The notes below the pieces were generated by a model. The model worked only from the letters and a program-made list of their open reading frames with translations. It did no database searches and was not told where the DNA came from. The translations under genes and the position numbers were made by a program. A stretch of 64,000 bases of DNA from contig NZ_JMPI01000023.1 in NCBI RefSeq assembly GCF_000735355.1, positions 124,001-188,000 of the forward strand, given 5' to 3'. Below, in pieces: positions 18,717 to 28,525 of the stretch; position 1 is the stretch's first letter, and each line of letters starts with the position of its first letter. Source of the DNA: Buttiauxella agrestis ATCC 33320 (lineage in GTDB: Bacteria; Pseudomonadota; Gammaproteobacteria; Enterobacterales; Enterobacteriaceae).

Positions 18717-19031
18717 TTACTGGCTAAATACTCCTTTGGCTCTCGCCTGTTGGCAGGAGATATAACCATAATGTTTGCGGTTTCCATTCTCATCGAATGC
18801 CACATAAAAAGGCATTGTCTCAGCATCTTTTTTTAGCGTGTAATTGATGCAAGTCCCATTGATTTCAGGAACATTCATCTCACTGTCTGGTTTCCCACCC
18901 GCTGCAATAACGGAGCTTTTTGTCGCATTAGTCGCGTACGTCGCTTGTACTAACGGATCATTATCAAACTTCATAAAACTGAAACTACAGGCACTTAATA
19001 AAGGCACAATTATAAAAGGTGTATAGCGCAT
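18717..19031 (-). CDS. OsmE-like lipoprotein
   Basis: A 104-residue lipoprotein with leader MRYTPFIIVPLLSAC (lipobox LSAC, Cys15). The mature part aligns by eye with E. coli OsmE: AGGKPDSEMNVPEINGTCINYTL against [22 protein letters not shown], then FYVAFDENGN and GYISCQQA. Two conserved cysteines, in GTC and SCQ, are kept. It belongs to the SmpA/OmlA-like fold group. It is probably a paralogue rather than OsmE itself, given its short N terminus and unusual context. The function of the family is not well defined. Confidence 0.75.
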   Translation of the reverse strand: MRYTPFIIVPLLSACSFSFMKFDNDPLVQATYATNATKSSVIAAGGKPDSEMNVPEINGTCINYTLKKDAETMPFYVAFDENGNRKHYGYISCQQARAKGVFSQ

Positions 19032-19202
19032 TAAATATCCTTCCGTAGAATATAATTACCAACAAATTTAACGAACGGATTTTTCTTGCTCGTCAAAGCT
19101 ACTTTCTCATATATATTAAGCGTATGAAGGACTCAGTACAATTACCGGGCTAATGGTCACGGTATTTAACAAAATGAAGAACAGGGATATTGTCGCTGGG
19201 CA

Positions 19203-19229
19203 TAAAAAAGCCCCGCAGATGTGAGGCTC
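19203..19229 (-). terminator. Terminator of the CigR-like gene
   Basis: On the minus strand AGCCTC and GGGGCT form a stem (one G-U pair) around ACATCTGC, followed by TTTTTT. It starts about 18 bases past the stop codon. Confidence 0.7.
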
Positions 19230-19246
19230 TCGGATAGGGGAATATG

Positions 19247-19777
19247 TTAATCGAACACACCGTTAATGACGGAGGTCACAATGGCTGTGCTTAAAGCAAT
19301 AAGCACCAAATCATTACCCACCGCTTGCCATTCGTAACCAGGATAATATGGCAGATCGTTAATCATGGATGCAGGTAAAGTTTTCTTAGCAATTCCCGGA
19401 GGCAACGGTTTACCTCGTGCTAAATTTTTAGCGATTCCTGGTGGGAGTGCCTGATATCCAACAAGGCCATAATTCACGGCTAGAGAGCGTGCACGAGAAA
19501 AGTTGATATCCGAGTCAACATGGTCTGGTTTACCGTAGTTTTTGCGGTTGCCATGATCCTCATTCGATTTTCCGTTACCCTGGCCTTTGTTGCCCTGGTC
19601 CCCGCTTTTAGCACTATTGCCATGGTTACCGCTATTGCCACTGTTACCGCTATTACCACTGTTACCGTGATTACCGCCACCATTGCCGTTGCCCGGGTTT
19701 GCATAAACGGGGGCGGCAAGGACAGTCAGAGAAAAAACCGCCGCAAGTGCAGTTTTGAGGGTGCGACGCTTAATCAT
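19247..19777 (-). CDS. CigR-family secreted protein with Gly-Asn repeats
   Basis: A 176-residue protein with signal peptide (MIKRRTLKTALAAVFSL...VYA, cut before NPGNG). It has a low-complexity stretch of GNS/GNH units at about residues 25-75 and a conserved C-terminal domain with two GIAK segments (LPPGIAKNLARG, LPPGIAKKTLP) and YYPGYEW, then a hydrophobic tail. This matches the anti-virulence regulator CigR family known from Salmonella. ATG 19777 follows AAGGAATAAGC. The repeats are encoded by imperfect 9-base units at about 19619-19681. Its role outside Salmonella is unknown. Confidence 0.8.
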   Translation of the reverse strand: MIKRRTLKTALAAVFSLTVLAAPVYANPGNGNGGGNHGNSGNSGNSGNSGNHGNSAKSGDQGNKGQGNGKSNEDHGNRKNYGKPDHVDSDINFSRARSLAVNYGLVGYQALPPGIAKNLARGKPLPPGIAKKTLPASMINDLPYYPGYEWQAVGNDLVLIALSTAIVTSVINGVFD

Positions 19778-19990
19778 GATGCTTATTCCTTGAGGGTAAA
19801 TACACACTTAGAAGATATGACAAGGTTATAACCTTAACAATCTCATGTTTTCTTATTTTTAAATACAGCTGCATGAATGACCTAACCATCAGATTTAAGT
19901 TGAGAAAAATTTACTCAAGCTATGAGTTAGAATGGTTCACATGCCTGTCGCATTCACTGACTTACACGATAAGGAAGTAAGGAAAATATT

Positions 19991-20818
19991 ATGGACATTA
20001 GCGAGTTCGCACACTGGTTAGATCGCTGGAACCTCATTCCAGATGGTACACCGTTCACAACCCATACCTCCAAACTCTTGCCTGTTGAGACAATAACAGG
20101 AGGTATGAAAGCCATGCTTAAAATCACAGATGATGCGGATGAGCAATCCGGTAGTGCTCTAATGTCATGGTGGGAAGGAAATGGCGCAGCACAGGTTATT
20201 GCATATGAAAATGAAGCCATTCTTCTTGCACGCGCAATGGGGGAGGCATCACTCTCCTCTATGTCCCGGGAAGGTCAGGATGCTGAGGCATGTCGGATTT
20301 TATGCTTTACAGCAAACAGACTTCACACCACCCCAAAACGGCCTTTACCACAACTTCCGACTCTGGCTGAGTGGTTTTGCCCTCTTCAATCAGCAGGCCA
20401 GCGGTATGGAGGCATCCTGTCACGTAGTGCTGAAATAGCAGAAGAGTTGTTATCGACACCACAAGAGTTGGTCGTATTACATGGCGACTTACATCATGAG
20501 AACGTTCTTGATTTCGGTGCCTCAGGCTGGTTGGCCATTGATCCAAAAGGAATCCTCGGTGAACGAGGTTTCGACTTTGCCAATATTTTTACCAATCCGG
20601 ATCTTGGCAATCCCATACCCCGGGTTGCTACTGTCCCAGGAATATTTAAACAACGACTGAATCTCGTTAGCGAACTGGCGGGCCTTGATAGAGAGCGTCT
20701 ACTCAAATGGATCATTGCGTGGTGCGGACTCTCAACAACATGGTCACTCGAGAGCAACGAAACAGCATCCGTAACATTAGAAGTTGCAGCGCTGGCAATG
20801 TCCGAACTGAATCAGTGA
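19991..20818 (+). CDS. APH(6)-like kinase (streptomycin/hydroxyurea phosphotransferase family)
   Basis: A 275-residue protein of the aminoglycoside/hydroxyurea kinase family (StrB-like). Visible blocks: lysine and ATP-site region GGMKAMLKITDDADEQSG near residue 38, the catalytic loop HGDLHHENVL (Asp166) and the metal-binding IDPKGILGERGFDFANI. StrB carries HGDLHHEN and VIDPVGLVGEVGFGAANM at the same places. RBS AAGGAAGTAAGG precedes the ATG. It is a single chromosomal gene with no linked resistance or mobile genes, so a housekeeping or intrinsic-resistance role are both possible. The real substrate is not known. Confidence 0.85.
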   Translation: MDISEFAHWLDRWNLIPDGTPFTTHTSKLLPVETITGGMKAMLKITDDADEQSGSALMSWWEGNGAAQVIAYENEAILLARAMGEASLSSMSREGQDAEACRILCFTANRLHTTPKRPLPQLPTLAEWFCPLQSAGQRYGGILSRSAEIAEELLSTPQELVVLHGDLHHENVLDFGASGWLAIDPKGILGERGFDFANIFTNPDLGNPIPRVATVPGIFKQRLNLVSELAGLDRERLLKWIIAWCGLSTTWSLESNETASVTLEVAALAMSELNQ

Positions 20819-21229
20819 ACATGCAGTCTCGAGTTAAATGCCCATAGGCCACCTGTCTGGATCTTGCAACAAGTGTTGAGGCAATTTTCACGTCACCAGA
20901 TTAAGCAGAAATAGTTAAACTGTTGATGTTGCAGTAAATCGTTGTTTTCAGGCATTTTAGGTTACCTATCACTTAAATCGGTATTCTCTATACATCTTTT
21001 ACTTTCTATCACCTAATCATTCGCCCGGTATTTAAATCCTTCTCAATTCAGTGGCTTAAATAGCTCTTTTCACCACCTGCAAGAGTTTCAGCAGGGTCTA
21101 TCCTTAGTTAATACGCCTAAAAATGCAGCATTTCATGAATACCCCTGTTATCAGGATGTTGTATTGATAATTGTTATCATTAACATAGGGTATTGGCCTT
21201 TGGGCGGCAAAACATAAAAGAGGTGAACT
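20819..21229. other. Intergenic region upstream of sufA
   Basis: This is a 411-base non-coding region. Its right third should hold the suf promoter and the binding sites for Fur, IscR, OxyR and IHF known from E. coli; only the Fur box is clear by eye. The left part (20819-21100) shows nothing I can assign. Confidence 0.5.
21165..21179. promoter_or_regulatory. Fur box of the suf operon
   Basis: TGATAATTGTTATCA is a 7-1-7 Fur core with a single mismatch to TGATAAT-N-ATTATCA. It lies 51 bases before the sufA start. Fe-Fur repression of suf is known in E. coli. Confidence 0.85.
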
Positions 21230-21598
21230 ATGGATGTGCAAACCGGTAGCTTCGATCCCACCGACTTCGCCTGGAAGGGGCTAACGCTCACGCCTGAAGC
21301 GTGCTCACATATTCGCAAACTGGCAAGTCAACAGCCGAGGTTTTTGGGCGTGCGTCTGGGTATCAAACAAACTGGATGCGCGGGCTTTGGCTACGTGCTG
21401 GACACCGTAAAAGAGCCTAACCCTGACGACCTACTTTTTGAGACGGACGGCGCAAAGCTGTGGGTTCCGCTTTCAGCTATGCCGTTTATCGACGGAACGG
21501 AAGTCGATTATGTGCATGAAGGATTAAACGAAATATTCAAATTTAACAACCCGAAAGCACAACACGAATGTGGTTGTGGTGAAAGCTTTGGGGTGTAG
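21230..21598 (+). CDS. sufA: Fe-S assembly A-type carrier SufA
   Basis: A-type carrier that receives Fe-S clusters from the SufBCD scaffold and passes them to apoproteins. It has 122 residues, the E. coli size. The three conserved cysteines are in [12 protein letters not shown] and the C-terminal [21 protein letters not shown] precedes the ATG. It is the first gene of sufABCDSE behind a Fur box and is used under iron limitation and oxidative stress. Confidence 0.97.
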   Translation: MDVQTGSFDPTDFAWKGLTLTPEACSHIRKLASQQPRFLGVRLGIKQTGCAGFGYVLDTVKEPNPDDLLFETDGAKLWVPLSAMPFIDGTEVDYVHEGLNEIFKFNNPKAQHECGCGESFGV

Positions 21599-21606
21599 GC
21601 GGGATT

Positions 21607-23091
21607 ATGTCACGTAACACTGAAACGTCTGAAGAAGTGCAAACCTGGGCGGGCAGCCATTCTTATAAAGAAGGCTTTTTCACCCAGTTGAAAACCGACG
21701 AAATGGCGCACGGCATCAACGAAGATGTGGTGCGGGCAATCTCTGCGCGGCGTAATGAGCCCGAGTGGATGCTGGAATTTCGCCTGAATGCTTATCGTGC
21801 CTGGCTTGAAATGGAAGAGCCACACTGGCTGAAAGCCAATTACGAAAAGCTGAACTATCAGGATTACAGCTATTACTCTGCGCCGTCGTGCGGCAGTTGC
21901 GACGATAACTGCGAGTCGCAACCGGGTGCGGTTCAGCAACCCGGCAGCAATGCGTATTTGACGGGCGAAGTAGAAGAGGCTTTTAAACAGCTTGGTGTCC
22001 CGGTGCATGAAGGCTCGAATATCGCCATGGATGCCATTTTTGACTCCGTTTCTGTGGCGACCACTTACCGTGAAAAACTCTCCGAACAGGGCATTATTTT
22101 CTGCTCCTTTGGCGAAGCAATTCATGAGTTCCCTGAACTGGTGCAAAAATATCTCGGCACAGTGGTTCCCAGTAACGACAACTTCTTTGCCGCGTTAAAT
22201 GCAGCTGTGGCCTCCGACGGCACATTCATTTATGTGCCGAAAGGCGTGCGTTGCCCGATGGAGCTTTCAACTTATTTCCGCATCAATGCCGAAAAAACCG
22301 GCCAGTTCGAACGCACTATTTTAGTCGCCGACGAAGGAAGTTATGTCAGTTATATCGAAGGGTGCTCGGCTCCCGTGCGCGACAGCTACCAGCTTCACGC
22401 AGCGGTAGTGGAGGTCATCATCCATAAAGATGCTGAAGTGAAATACTCGACCGTACAGAACTGGTTCCCGGGCGATGGCAACACCGGCGGCATTCTTAAC
22501 TTCGTGACCAAGCGTGCATTGTGCGAAGGGGCGAACAGCAAGATGTCCTGGACGCAGTCTGAAACGGGTTCAGCAATCACCTGGAAATACCCGAGCGTGA
22601 TCCTGCGCGGCGATAACTCCATTGGCGAATTCTTCTCGGTGGCGCTGACGGCAGGGCATCAGCAAGCTGACACCGGCACCAAAATGATCCACATCGGCAA
22701 AAACACCAAATCGACCATTATCTCGAAAGGGATCTCTGCCGGGCATAGCCAGAACAGCTACCGTGGACTGGTGAAAATCATGCCTACGGCGACCAACGCC
22801 CGTAACTTTACGCAGTGCGATTCGATGCTTATCGGCCCGGACAGCGGCGCGCACACTTTCCCGTATGTTGAGTGCCGCAATAATACTGCTCAGCTTGAGC
22901 ACGAAGCGACGACATCGCGCATCGGTGAAGACCAGTTGTTCTATTGCCTGCAACGTGGGATAGCCCAGGACGATGCGATTTCAATGATCGTCAACGGCTT
23001 CTGTAAAGACGTGTTCTCGGAATTACCGCTGGAGTTCGCAGTGGAAGCACAAAAATTATTAGCGATTAGCCTCGAACACAGTGTCGGATAA
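21607..23091 (+). CDS. sufB: Fe-S scaffold subunit SufB
   Basis: Core subunit of the SufBC2D scaffold on which Fe-S clusters are built under iron or oxidative stress. It has 494 residues, matching E. coli (495). The N-terminal Cys-rich segment [13 protein letters not shown] is kept. The beta-helix core carries the conserved [18 protein letters not shown] and the C-terminal cysteine in [11 protein letters not shown] (the cluster/persulfide site region). It begins eight bases after sufA and is followed by sufC after 16 bases. Confidence 0.97.
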   Translation: MSRNTETSEEVQTWAGSHSYKEGFFTQLKTDEMAHGINEDVVRAISARRNEPEWMLEFRLNAYRAWLEMEEPHWLKANYEKLNYQDYSYYSAPSCGSCDDNCESQPGAVQQPGSNAYLTGEVEEAFKQLGVPVHEGSNIAMDAIFDSVSVATTYREKLSEQGIIFCSFGEAIHEFPELVQKYLGTVVPSNDNFFAALNAAVASDGTFIYVPKGVRCPMELSTYFRINAEKTGQFERTILVADEGSYVSYIEGCSAPVRDSYQLHAAVVEVIIHKDAEVKYSTVQNWFPGDGNTGGILNFVTKRALCEGANSKMSWTQSETGSAITWKYPSVILRGDNSIGEFFSVALTAGHQQADTGTKMIHIGKNTKSTIISKGISAGHSQNSYRGLVKIMPTATNARNFTQCDSMLIGPDSGAHTFPYVECRNNTAQLEHEATTSRIGEDQLFYCLQRGIAQDDAISMIVNGFCKDVFSELPLEFAVEAQKLLAISLEHSVG

Positions 23092-23107
23092 GAATTAAGG
23101 GAAAATT

Positions 23108-23854
23108 ATGCTGAGCATTAAAGATTTACAGGTAAGCGTTGAGGACAAAGAGATCCTGCGCGGCTTAAGCCTTGAAGTAAAACCGGGTGAAGTGCATGCC
23201 ATCATGGGGCCGAACGGCTCCGGGAAAAGCACGCTGTCCGCAACGCTTGCCGGACGTGAAGATTACGAAGTCACCGGCGGGCAGGTGCATTTCAAAGGCA
23301 AGGATTTACTGGAATTATCGCCGGAAGACCGAGCGGGCGAAGGCATTTTCATGGCATTTCAGTATCCGGTAGAAATTCCCGGCGTCAGCAACCAATTCTT
23401 CCTGCAAACCGCATTGAATGCGGTGCGCGAATATCGGGGCAAAGAAGAACTCGACCGCTTTGATTTCCAGGATTTGATGGAAGAGAAAATCAAATTACTG
23501 AAAATGCCAGAAGATTTACTGACGCGTTCGGTGAACGTTGGTTTCTCTGGTGGTGAGAAAAAACGTAACGACATTCTGCAAATGGCGGTGCTGGAACCTG
23601 AACTTTGTATTCTCGATGAAACCGACTCAGGGCTGGATATTGATGCGCTGAAAATTGTCGCAGAAGGGGTCAATTCCCTGCGTGATGGCAACCGTTCATT
23701 CATTATCGTCACTCACTATCAGCGTATCCTTGACTATATCAAACCTGATTTTGTTCATGTGCTGTATCAGGGCCGAATCGTGAAATCGGGTGATTTCAGT
23801 CTGGTGAAACAACTGGAGGAGCAGGGTTATGGCTGGCTTACCGAACAGCAGTAA
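23108..23854 (+). CDS. sufC: Fe-S assembly ATPase SufC
   Basis: ABC-type ATPase of the soluble SufBC2D complex that drives conformational change during cluster assembly. It has 248 residues. Walker A GPNGSGKST is near residue 34, the signature region is NVGFSGGEKKR, and Walker B LCILDETDSGLD follows. The Asp-Glu-Thr-Asp form after Walker B is normal for SufC. AAGGGAAAATT precedes the ATG. The 3' end overlaps the sufD start by 26 bases. Confidence 0.97.
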   Translation: MLSIKDLQVSVEDKEILRGLSLEVKPGEVHAIMGPNGSGKSTLSATLAGREDYEVTGGQVHFKGKDLLELSPEDRAGEGIFMAFQYPVEIPGVSNQFFLQTALNAVREYRGKEELDRFDFQDLMEEKIKLLKMPEDLLTRSVNVGFSGGEKKRNDILQMAVLEPELCILDETDSGLDIDALKIVAEGVNSLRDGNRSFIIVTHYQRILDYIKPDFVHVLYQGRIVKSGDFSLVKQLEEQGYGWLTEQQ

Positions 23855-25109
23855 CGGCAATGCCCTGCAGCAATGGCATCATTTGTTTGAAACGCAGGGT
23901 GATAAACGCAGCAAAGAAGCTCAGGAACATATGCAGCAAATGCTGCGCCTGGGGCTGCCGACGCGTAAACATGAAAACTGGAAATACACGCCCCTGGAAG
24001 GGTTGCTGAATAATCAGTTTGTTCTGCCTGTGCAAGAATCGTTGAGTGAAGTTCAGCGCGATAAACTGGCATTGCCGGTAGACGCATGGCGGCTGGTGTT
24101 TGTTGATGGGCGATTCAGCCGTGAACTGAGCGACGATATTACCCATAGCGGTTTTGATGTGACCGTCGATGAACAACGGGATTCGCTGCCCGCCGCAGTG
24201 CAGGGCGAAGTATTCCTGCATCTTACCGAGAGTCTCGCCGAAACTGTGACGCATATTCGCGTAGCGCGTAATCACAGCCCGGCAAGAGCGTTGCTGCTAA
24301 TGCACGTCAGCCGGGGGAGTGCGCTGGGTGAGATGAATACGGCACATTATCGCCACCACTTGTCTCTGGGCGAAGGCGCAAACGCGACGGTTATCGAGCA
24401 CTACGTGAGTTTTGACGAGCACCCACATTTTACTGGCGCGCGCTTTACCGCAGAAATCGGCGCAAACAGCCAGTTGCACCATGACAAAATGGCGTTTGAA
24501 AATGCACAGAGCTATCACTTCGCTCATAACGATTTAGTGGTCGGCCAGGATGCGACGGTTGAGAGTAATAGCTTCCTGCTGGGGGCGGCGGTGTTGCGCC
24601 ACAACACCAGTACGCAACTTAACGGCGAGAACACGCAACTACGCATGAACAGCCTGGCGTTGCCGATTAATAACGAAGTGTGCGACACGAGAACCTGGCT
24701 TGAGCACAACAAGGGTTATTGCAACAGCCGTCAGCTGCACAAAACTATCGTGCGTGATAAAGGTCGTGCGGTGTTTAACGGCATGATTAAAGTGGCTCAA
24801 CATGCCATTAAAACCGATGGACAGATGACCAACAATAACCTGTTGCTCGGGCGTCTGGCGGAAGTGGACACCAAACCACAGCTGGAAATTTATGCCGATG
24901 ACGTGAAATGTAGTCATGGCGCGACGATCGGTCGCATCGACGACGAACAGATGTTCTATCTACGTTCGCGCGGCATTAAAGAAGAGGCCGCCAGACAGAT
25001 GATTATTTATGCCTTTGCCGCAGAGCTTACGGAAAGTATTCGCGACGAAGCATTAAAACAGCAGGTTCTGGCGCGGATCGGCCAGCGCTTTGCGGGAGGC
25101 GATGCATGA
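23829..25109 (+). CDS. sufD: Fe-S assembly subunit SufD
   Basis: Partner of SufB in the SufBC2D scaffold, needed for iron acquisition during assembly. It has 426 residues. N-terminal [21 protein letters not shown] and [19 protein letters not shown] match E. coli SufD apart from a short insertion. The C-terminal block [23 protein letters not shown] contains the conserved cysteine and histidine of the SufB-SufD interface. GGAGGAGCAGG lies before the ATG inside the sufC end. It overlaps sufS by four bases (ATGA). Confidence 0.97.
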   Translation: MAGLPNSSNGNALQQWHHLFETQGDKRSKEAQEHMQQMLRLGLPTRKHENWKYTPLEGLLNNQFVLPVQESLSEVQRDKLALPVDAWRLVFVDGRFSRELSDDITHSGFDVTVDEQRDSLPAAVQGEVFLHLTESLAETVTHIRVARNHSPARALLLMHVSRGSALGEMNTAHYRHHLSLGEGANATVIEHYVSFDEHPHFTGARFTAEIGANSQLHHDKMAFENAQSYHFAHNDLVVGQDATVESNSFLLGAAVLRHNTSTQLNGENTQLRMNSLALPINNEVCDTRTWLEHNKGYCNSRQLHKTIVRDKGRAVFNGMIKVAQHAIKTDGQMTNNNLLLGRLAEVDTKPQLEIYADDVKCSHGATIGRIDDEQMFYLRSRGIKEEAARQMIIYAFAAELTESIRDEALKQQVLARIGQRFAGGDA

Positions 25110-26326
25110 GTTTTTCCATCGAACGGGTGCGGGCTGATTTCCCCATTCTAAGCCGCGAAGTCAACGGCCAGCCGCTGGCCTATTTAGACAGCGCGGCCAG
25201 TGCGCAAAAGCCGCAGGCGGTTATCGACGCTGAACTGGACTTTTACAGCCACGGTTACGCGGCGGTACATCGCGGGATACACACGCTGAGCGCGGAAGCG
25301 ACGCAGCTCATGGAAAACGTGCGCAATCAGGTTTCGCGCTTCATTAATGCGCGATCGCCAGAAGAAATTGTCTTTGTGCGAGGCACCACTGAGGGGATCA
25401 ATCTGGTTGCCAACAGCTGGGGGCGAGCCAATATTCAGCGCGGAGATAATATTATTATTTCCGCGATGGAACACCACGCCAATATCGTGCCGTGGCAAAT
25501 TCTGTGCGAACACACGGGAGCGACGTTGCGCGTTATCCCGCTCAATCAGGACGGCACGTTACAACTCGAAGTGTTCCCGACGCTGATTGATGAGCACACA
25601 AAACTGCTGGCGATTACGCATGTTTCAAACGTACTGGGCACCGAAAACCCGGTACAACAAATGATTGCGACTGCGCATCAGGCGGGCGTAAAAGTGCTGG
25701 TGGACGGCGCGCAGGCCATCATGCATCACGCCATTGATGTGCAGGCACTGGATTGCGATTTCTATCTTTTCTCCGGTCATAAAATTTACGGCCCGACGGG
25801 AATTGGCGTGCTGTATGCGCGTGAAGAAATCCTGCAAAACATGCCGCCGTGGGAGGGGGGCGGGTCGATGATTGCCAGTGTGAGTCTCACAGAAGGCACG
25901 ACTTACGCCGCCGCTCCGTGGCGTTTTGAGGCGGGCACGCCAAATACAGCCGGGATTATTGGGCTGGGTGCCGCTTTGCGATATGTTGAAAACCTTGGCC
26001 TGGCGGAAGTGGGCGAGTACGAGCAATCGCTTATGCATTACGCGCAGCAGGCGTTGAAGGCTGTGCCGGATTTAACGATTTATGGCCCTGAGCAGCGGCT
26101 CGGTGTTATCGCGTTCAACCTCGGTAAACATCATGCTTATGATGTCGGCAGCTTCCTTGATAACTATGGTATTGCGGTACGAACCGGGCACCACTGCGCG
26201 ATGCCGTTGATGGCGTTCTACAAGGTTCCGGCAATGTGTCGTGCTTCGTTTGCGATGTACAATACCGAAGAAGAGGTGGACCGCCTGGTTACGGGATTAC
26301 AACGCATCCATCGCCTGCTGGGATAA
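25106..26326 (+). CDS. sufS: Cysteine desulfurase SufS
   Basis: PLP enzyme that takes sulfur from L-cysteine as a persulfide for Fe-S synthesis. It has 406 residues, as in E. coli. The PLP lysine is in [13 protein letters not shown] and the catalytic Cys364 in [11 protein letters not shown], the same number as E. coli. The ATG overlaps the sufD stop. The adjacent SufE accepts the persulfide. Confidence 0.97.
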   Translation: MSFSIERVRADFPILSREVNGQPLAYLDSAASAQKPQAVIDAELDFYSHGYAAVHRGIHTLSAEATQLMENVRNQVSRFINARSPEEIVFVRGTTEGINLVANSWGRANIQRGDNIIISAMEHHANIVPWQILCEHTGATLRVIPLNQDGTLQLEVFPTLIDEHTKLLAITHVSNVLGTENPVQQMIATAHQAGVKVLVDGAQAIMHHAIDVQALDCDFYLFSGHKIYGPTGIGVLYAREEILQNMPPWEGGGSMIASVSLTEGTTYAAAPWRFEAGTPNTAGIIGLGAALRYVENLGLAEVGEYEQSLMHYAQQALKAVPDLTIYGPEQRLGVIAFNLGKHHAYDVGSFLDNYGIAVRTGHHCAMPLMAFYKVPAMCRASFAMYNTEEEVDRLVTGLQRIHRLLG

Positions 26327-26339
26327 CACGGAGAAAGCC

Positions 26340-26756
26340 ATGGCTACGTTGCCAGACAAAGAAAAACTGCTGAAGAATTTCAGCCGCTGTAGTAATTGGG
26401 AAGAGAAATATCTCTATATCATTGAGCTTGGTGGGCGGTTACCTGAACTACCACCGGCTGAACATAGAGCGGAAAATACCATTCAGGGCTGCCAAAGCCA
26501 GGTGTGGATTGTGATGCACCAGCAGCCGGATGGCGTGATTACGCTTGAGGGTGACAGTGACGCCGCGATTGTCAAAGGGCTGATTGCTATTGTATTTATT
26601 CTCTACCAACAGATGACTGCGCAGGATATTGTCGCGTTTGATGTGCGCCCATGGTTTGAGAAACTTGAACTTGCTCAACATCTTACGCCGTCTCGCTCTC
26701 AGGGGCTTGAGGCAATGATCCGCGCAATCCGCACCAAAGCCACCAATCTTAGCTAA
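26340..26756 (+). CDS. sufE: Sulfur acceptor SufE
   Basis: Accepts persulfide sulfur from SufS and delivers it to SufB. From ATG 26340 it has 138 residues, the E. coli length; an upstream start at 26241 is inside sufS in another frame. The acceptor Cys51 lies in [10 protein letters not shown]. The C-terminal [17 protein letters not shown] matches the family. It is 13 bases after sufS with CACGGAGAAAG as RBS and is the last gene of the operon. Confidence 0.97.
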   Translation: MATLPDKEKLLKNFSRCSNWEEKYLYIIELGGRLPELPPAEHRAENTIQGCQSQVWIVMHQQPDGVITLEGDSDAAIVKGLIAIVFILYQQMTAQDIVAFDVRPWFEKLELAQHLTPSRSQGLEAMIRAIRTKATNLS

Positions 26757-26785
26757 ACTCTTAGAACAGCTTTCATCCTGTTAAC

Positions 26786-26808
26786 GCGAGGTAATTTTAT
26801 TGCCTCGC
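26786..26808. terminator. Hairpin after sufE
   Basis: GCGAGGTAA pairs with TTGCCTCGC (one mismatch), about 30 bases after the sufE stop. No T run follows, so intrinsic termination is uncertain; mRNA end protection is an alternative. Confidence 0.45.
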
Positions 26809-26856
26809 ATGGCTTTCAGCATTCCGGCGTTCAGCCGGTGAATACAGGAATTCAGT

Positions 26857-27906
26857 ATGAAACGCGCGTTCTCTCAAATAACACTTATGTTGGTAAGCGC
26901 CCTGGCTGCAAGCCAGTCGGCATGGGCTGTTGATTATTTACTCCCGCCACCGGGTAGCCGGATTATTGGCGTGAATCAAACTTATATAGTTCCGAATGAT
27001 GGTAAAAACCTCGAAGCGGTAGCCGCGAAATATAATACCGGCGTGTTATTACTTCTGGAGGCAAATAATACTGTCGATCCTTTCCTGCCAAAACCGGGCA
27101 GTGAATTGACCATTCCTTCGCAAATGATCCTGCCGGATACGCCACGAGTCGGTATTGTGATTAATCTTGCTGAACTGCGGCTGTATTACTATCCGCCAGG
27201 GCAGAATCGTGTCGAAGTCTATCCATTGGGAATTGGCCAGCTTGGGCGTGAAACACCGGTTATGGTGACGCGTATCAGCCAGAAAATCCCTAATCCGACC
27301 TGGACGCCGACGGCCAATATTCGTGCTCGTTCTGCCGCGCAAGGAATTACGTTGCCCGCAGTGGTCCCTGCCGGGCCGAATAACCCGCTTGGCCGCTATG
27401 CGCTGCGTCTTGAACAGGGCGGAGGTGAATATCTGATTCATGGTACCAACGCACGTAACAGCATTGGGCTGCGCGTGAGTTCTGGCTGCATGCGCATGCG
27501 GGCGCCAGATATTAAGGCGCTGTTTAGCCAGGTGGCCTGGGGCACACGAGTGCAAATCATTAATGAGCCGGTGAAATTTACGATTGAGCCGGACGGCAGG
27601 CGATTTGTGGAAGTGCATCAACCGCTGTCGCGAAACGATTGGGAAAACCCACAGACCGTGCCGATTGCGATTAATGCCTCTTTTGCATCGTTTATCGATA
27701 ACTCAATGAGCGATAAGGCGCAGGTTGATAGCGCTATTGTACGGCGAGCGGGTTATCCGGTGCTGGTGAATGCGCCGCAGGGAGTGCCATCGCAACCGGT
27801 TAATATCACGCCAATACAGAGCGTCAAAGCGTCCACTGGCGGCACTATAGCGCCGAACGGTAGCGGAAGCCTGGTGAGTGGACAAAACAGCGTGGTGATG
27901 AACTAG
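26857..27906 (+). CDS. ldtE: L,D-transpeptidase LdtE (YnhG)
   Basis: Periplasmic enzyme that makes 3-3 (meso-DAP to meso-DAP) cross-links in peptidoglycan. It has 349 residues. A signal peptide ends at SAWA before VDYL, a LysM-like region lies at about 43-80 ([18 protein letters not shown]), and the YkuD catalytic domain at about 97-235 has [19 protein letters not shown] followed by Cys211. The C-terminal extension (about 240-349) is Pro/Ser-rich. The location between sufE and lpp is that of E. coli ynhG. E. coli LdtE is 334 residues, so the tail here is slightly longer. Confidence 0.94.
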   Translation: MKRAFSQITLMLVSALAASQSAWAVDYLLPPPGSRIIGVNQTYIVPNDGKNLEAVAAKYNTGVLLLLEANNTVDPFLPKPGSELTIPSQMILPDTPRVGIVINLAELRLYYYPPGQNRVEVYPLGIGQLGRETPVMVTRISQKIPNPTWTPTANIRARSAAQGITLPAVVPAGPNNPLGRYALRLEQGGGEYLIHGTNARNSIGLRVSSGCMRMRAPDIKALFSQVAWGTRVQIINEPVKFTIEPDGRRFVEVHQPLSRNDWENPQTVPIAINASFASFIDNSMSDKAQVDSAIVRRAGYPVLVNAPQGVPSQPVNITPIQSVKASTGGTIAPNGSGSLVSGQNSVVMN

Positions 27907-27936
27907 CGGAGTTTTTACGTGAACAGGAATGACAGG

Positions 27937-27970
27937 CAAAAAAAATGGCGCACAATGTGCGCCATTTTAA
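27937..27970. terminator. Strong terminator of lpp, probably bidirectional
   Basis: A 10-bp stem, AATGGCGCAC / GTGCGCCATT, with a 3-base loop is followed on the minus strand by eight T residues. It lies between the convergent ldtE and lpp genes. Confidence 0.9.
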
Positions 27971-27981
27971 TACAAGTACTC

Positions 27982-28230
<249 letters not shown>

Positions 28231-28255
28231 CTAGATTGAGTTAATCTCCATGTAG

Positions 28256-28290
28256 CGTTACAAGTATTACACAAAGTTTTTTATCTTGAG
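28256..28290 (-). promoter_or_regulatory. lpp promoter
   Basis: The minus strand carries AAAAAACTTTGTGTAATACT followed by TGTAACGCTACATGG, essentially identical to the E. coli lpp promoter, with -10 AATACT at 28263-28268 and the -35 region around 28284-28289. The transcript should begin near 28256. Confidence 0.85.
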
Positions 28291-28473
28291 AATAAATTTT
28301 TGATGGGAATGCACTTAAATTTGATCGTTCGCTCAAAGAACCAGCGAACCGGGGCTGAAAACTAAAAAAAATAGAAAAAACAGAGGATTTTAATCGGATT
28401 CATCTTACTAAATTGCATCTTAAATAGAGCAAGCCGATTTGATTTTTATTTCAGACCGTCTATTAAACCCCAT

Positions 28474-28501
28474 AAAAAAAGCGCCCGAAGGCGCTTTTTT
28501 A
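28474..28501. terminator. pykF terminator
   Basis: GCGCC-CGAA-GGCGC is flanked by A7 and T6, so it can act in either direction. It starts about 25 bases after the pykF stop. Confidence 0.9.
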
Positions 28502-28525
28502 GCAAATTATTCGTTCACAGGAAAT

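Noticed and set aside
19601-19690. A CRISPR-like repeat array
   Set aside because: The units are 9 bases, have no spacers and encode a Gly-Asn-Ser stretch in a secreted protein.
20819-21229. The E. coli ydiH gene or RydB RNA upstream of sufA
   Set aside because: No frame resembling YdiH is present, and I could not match RydB by eye; a covariance or BLAST search would decide.
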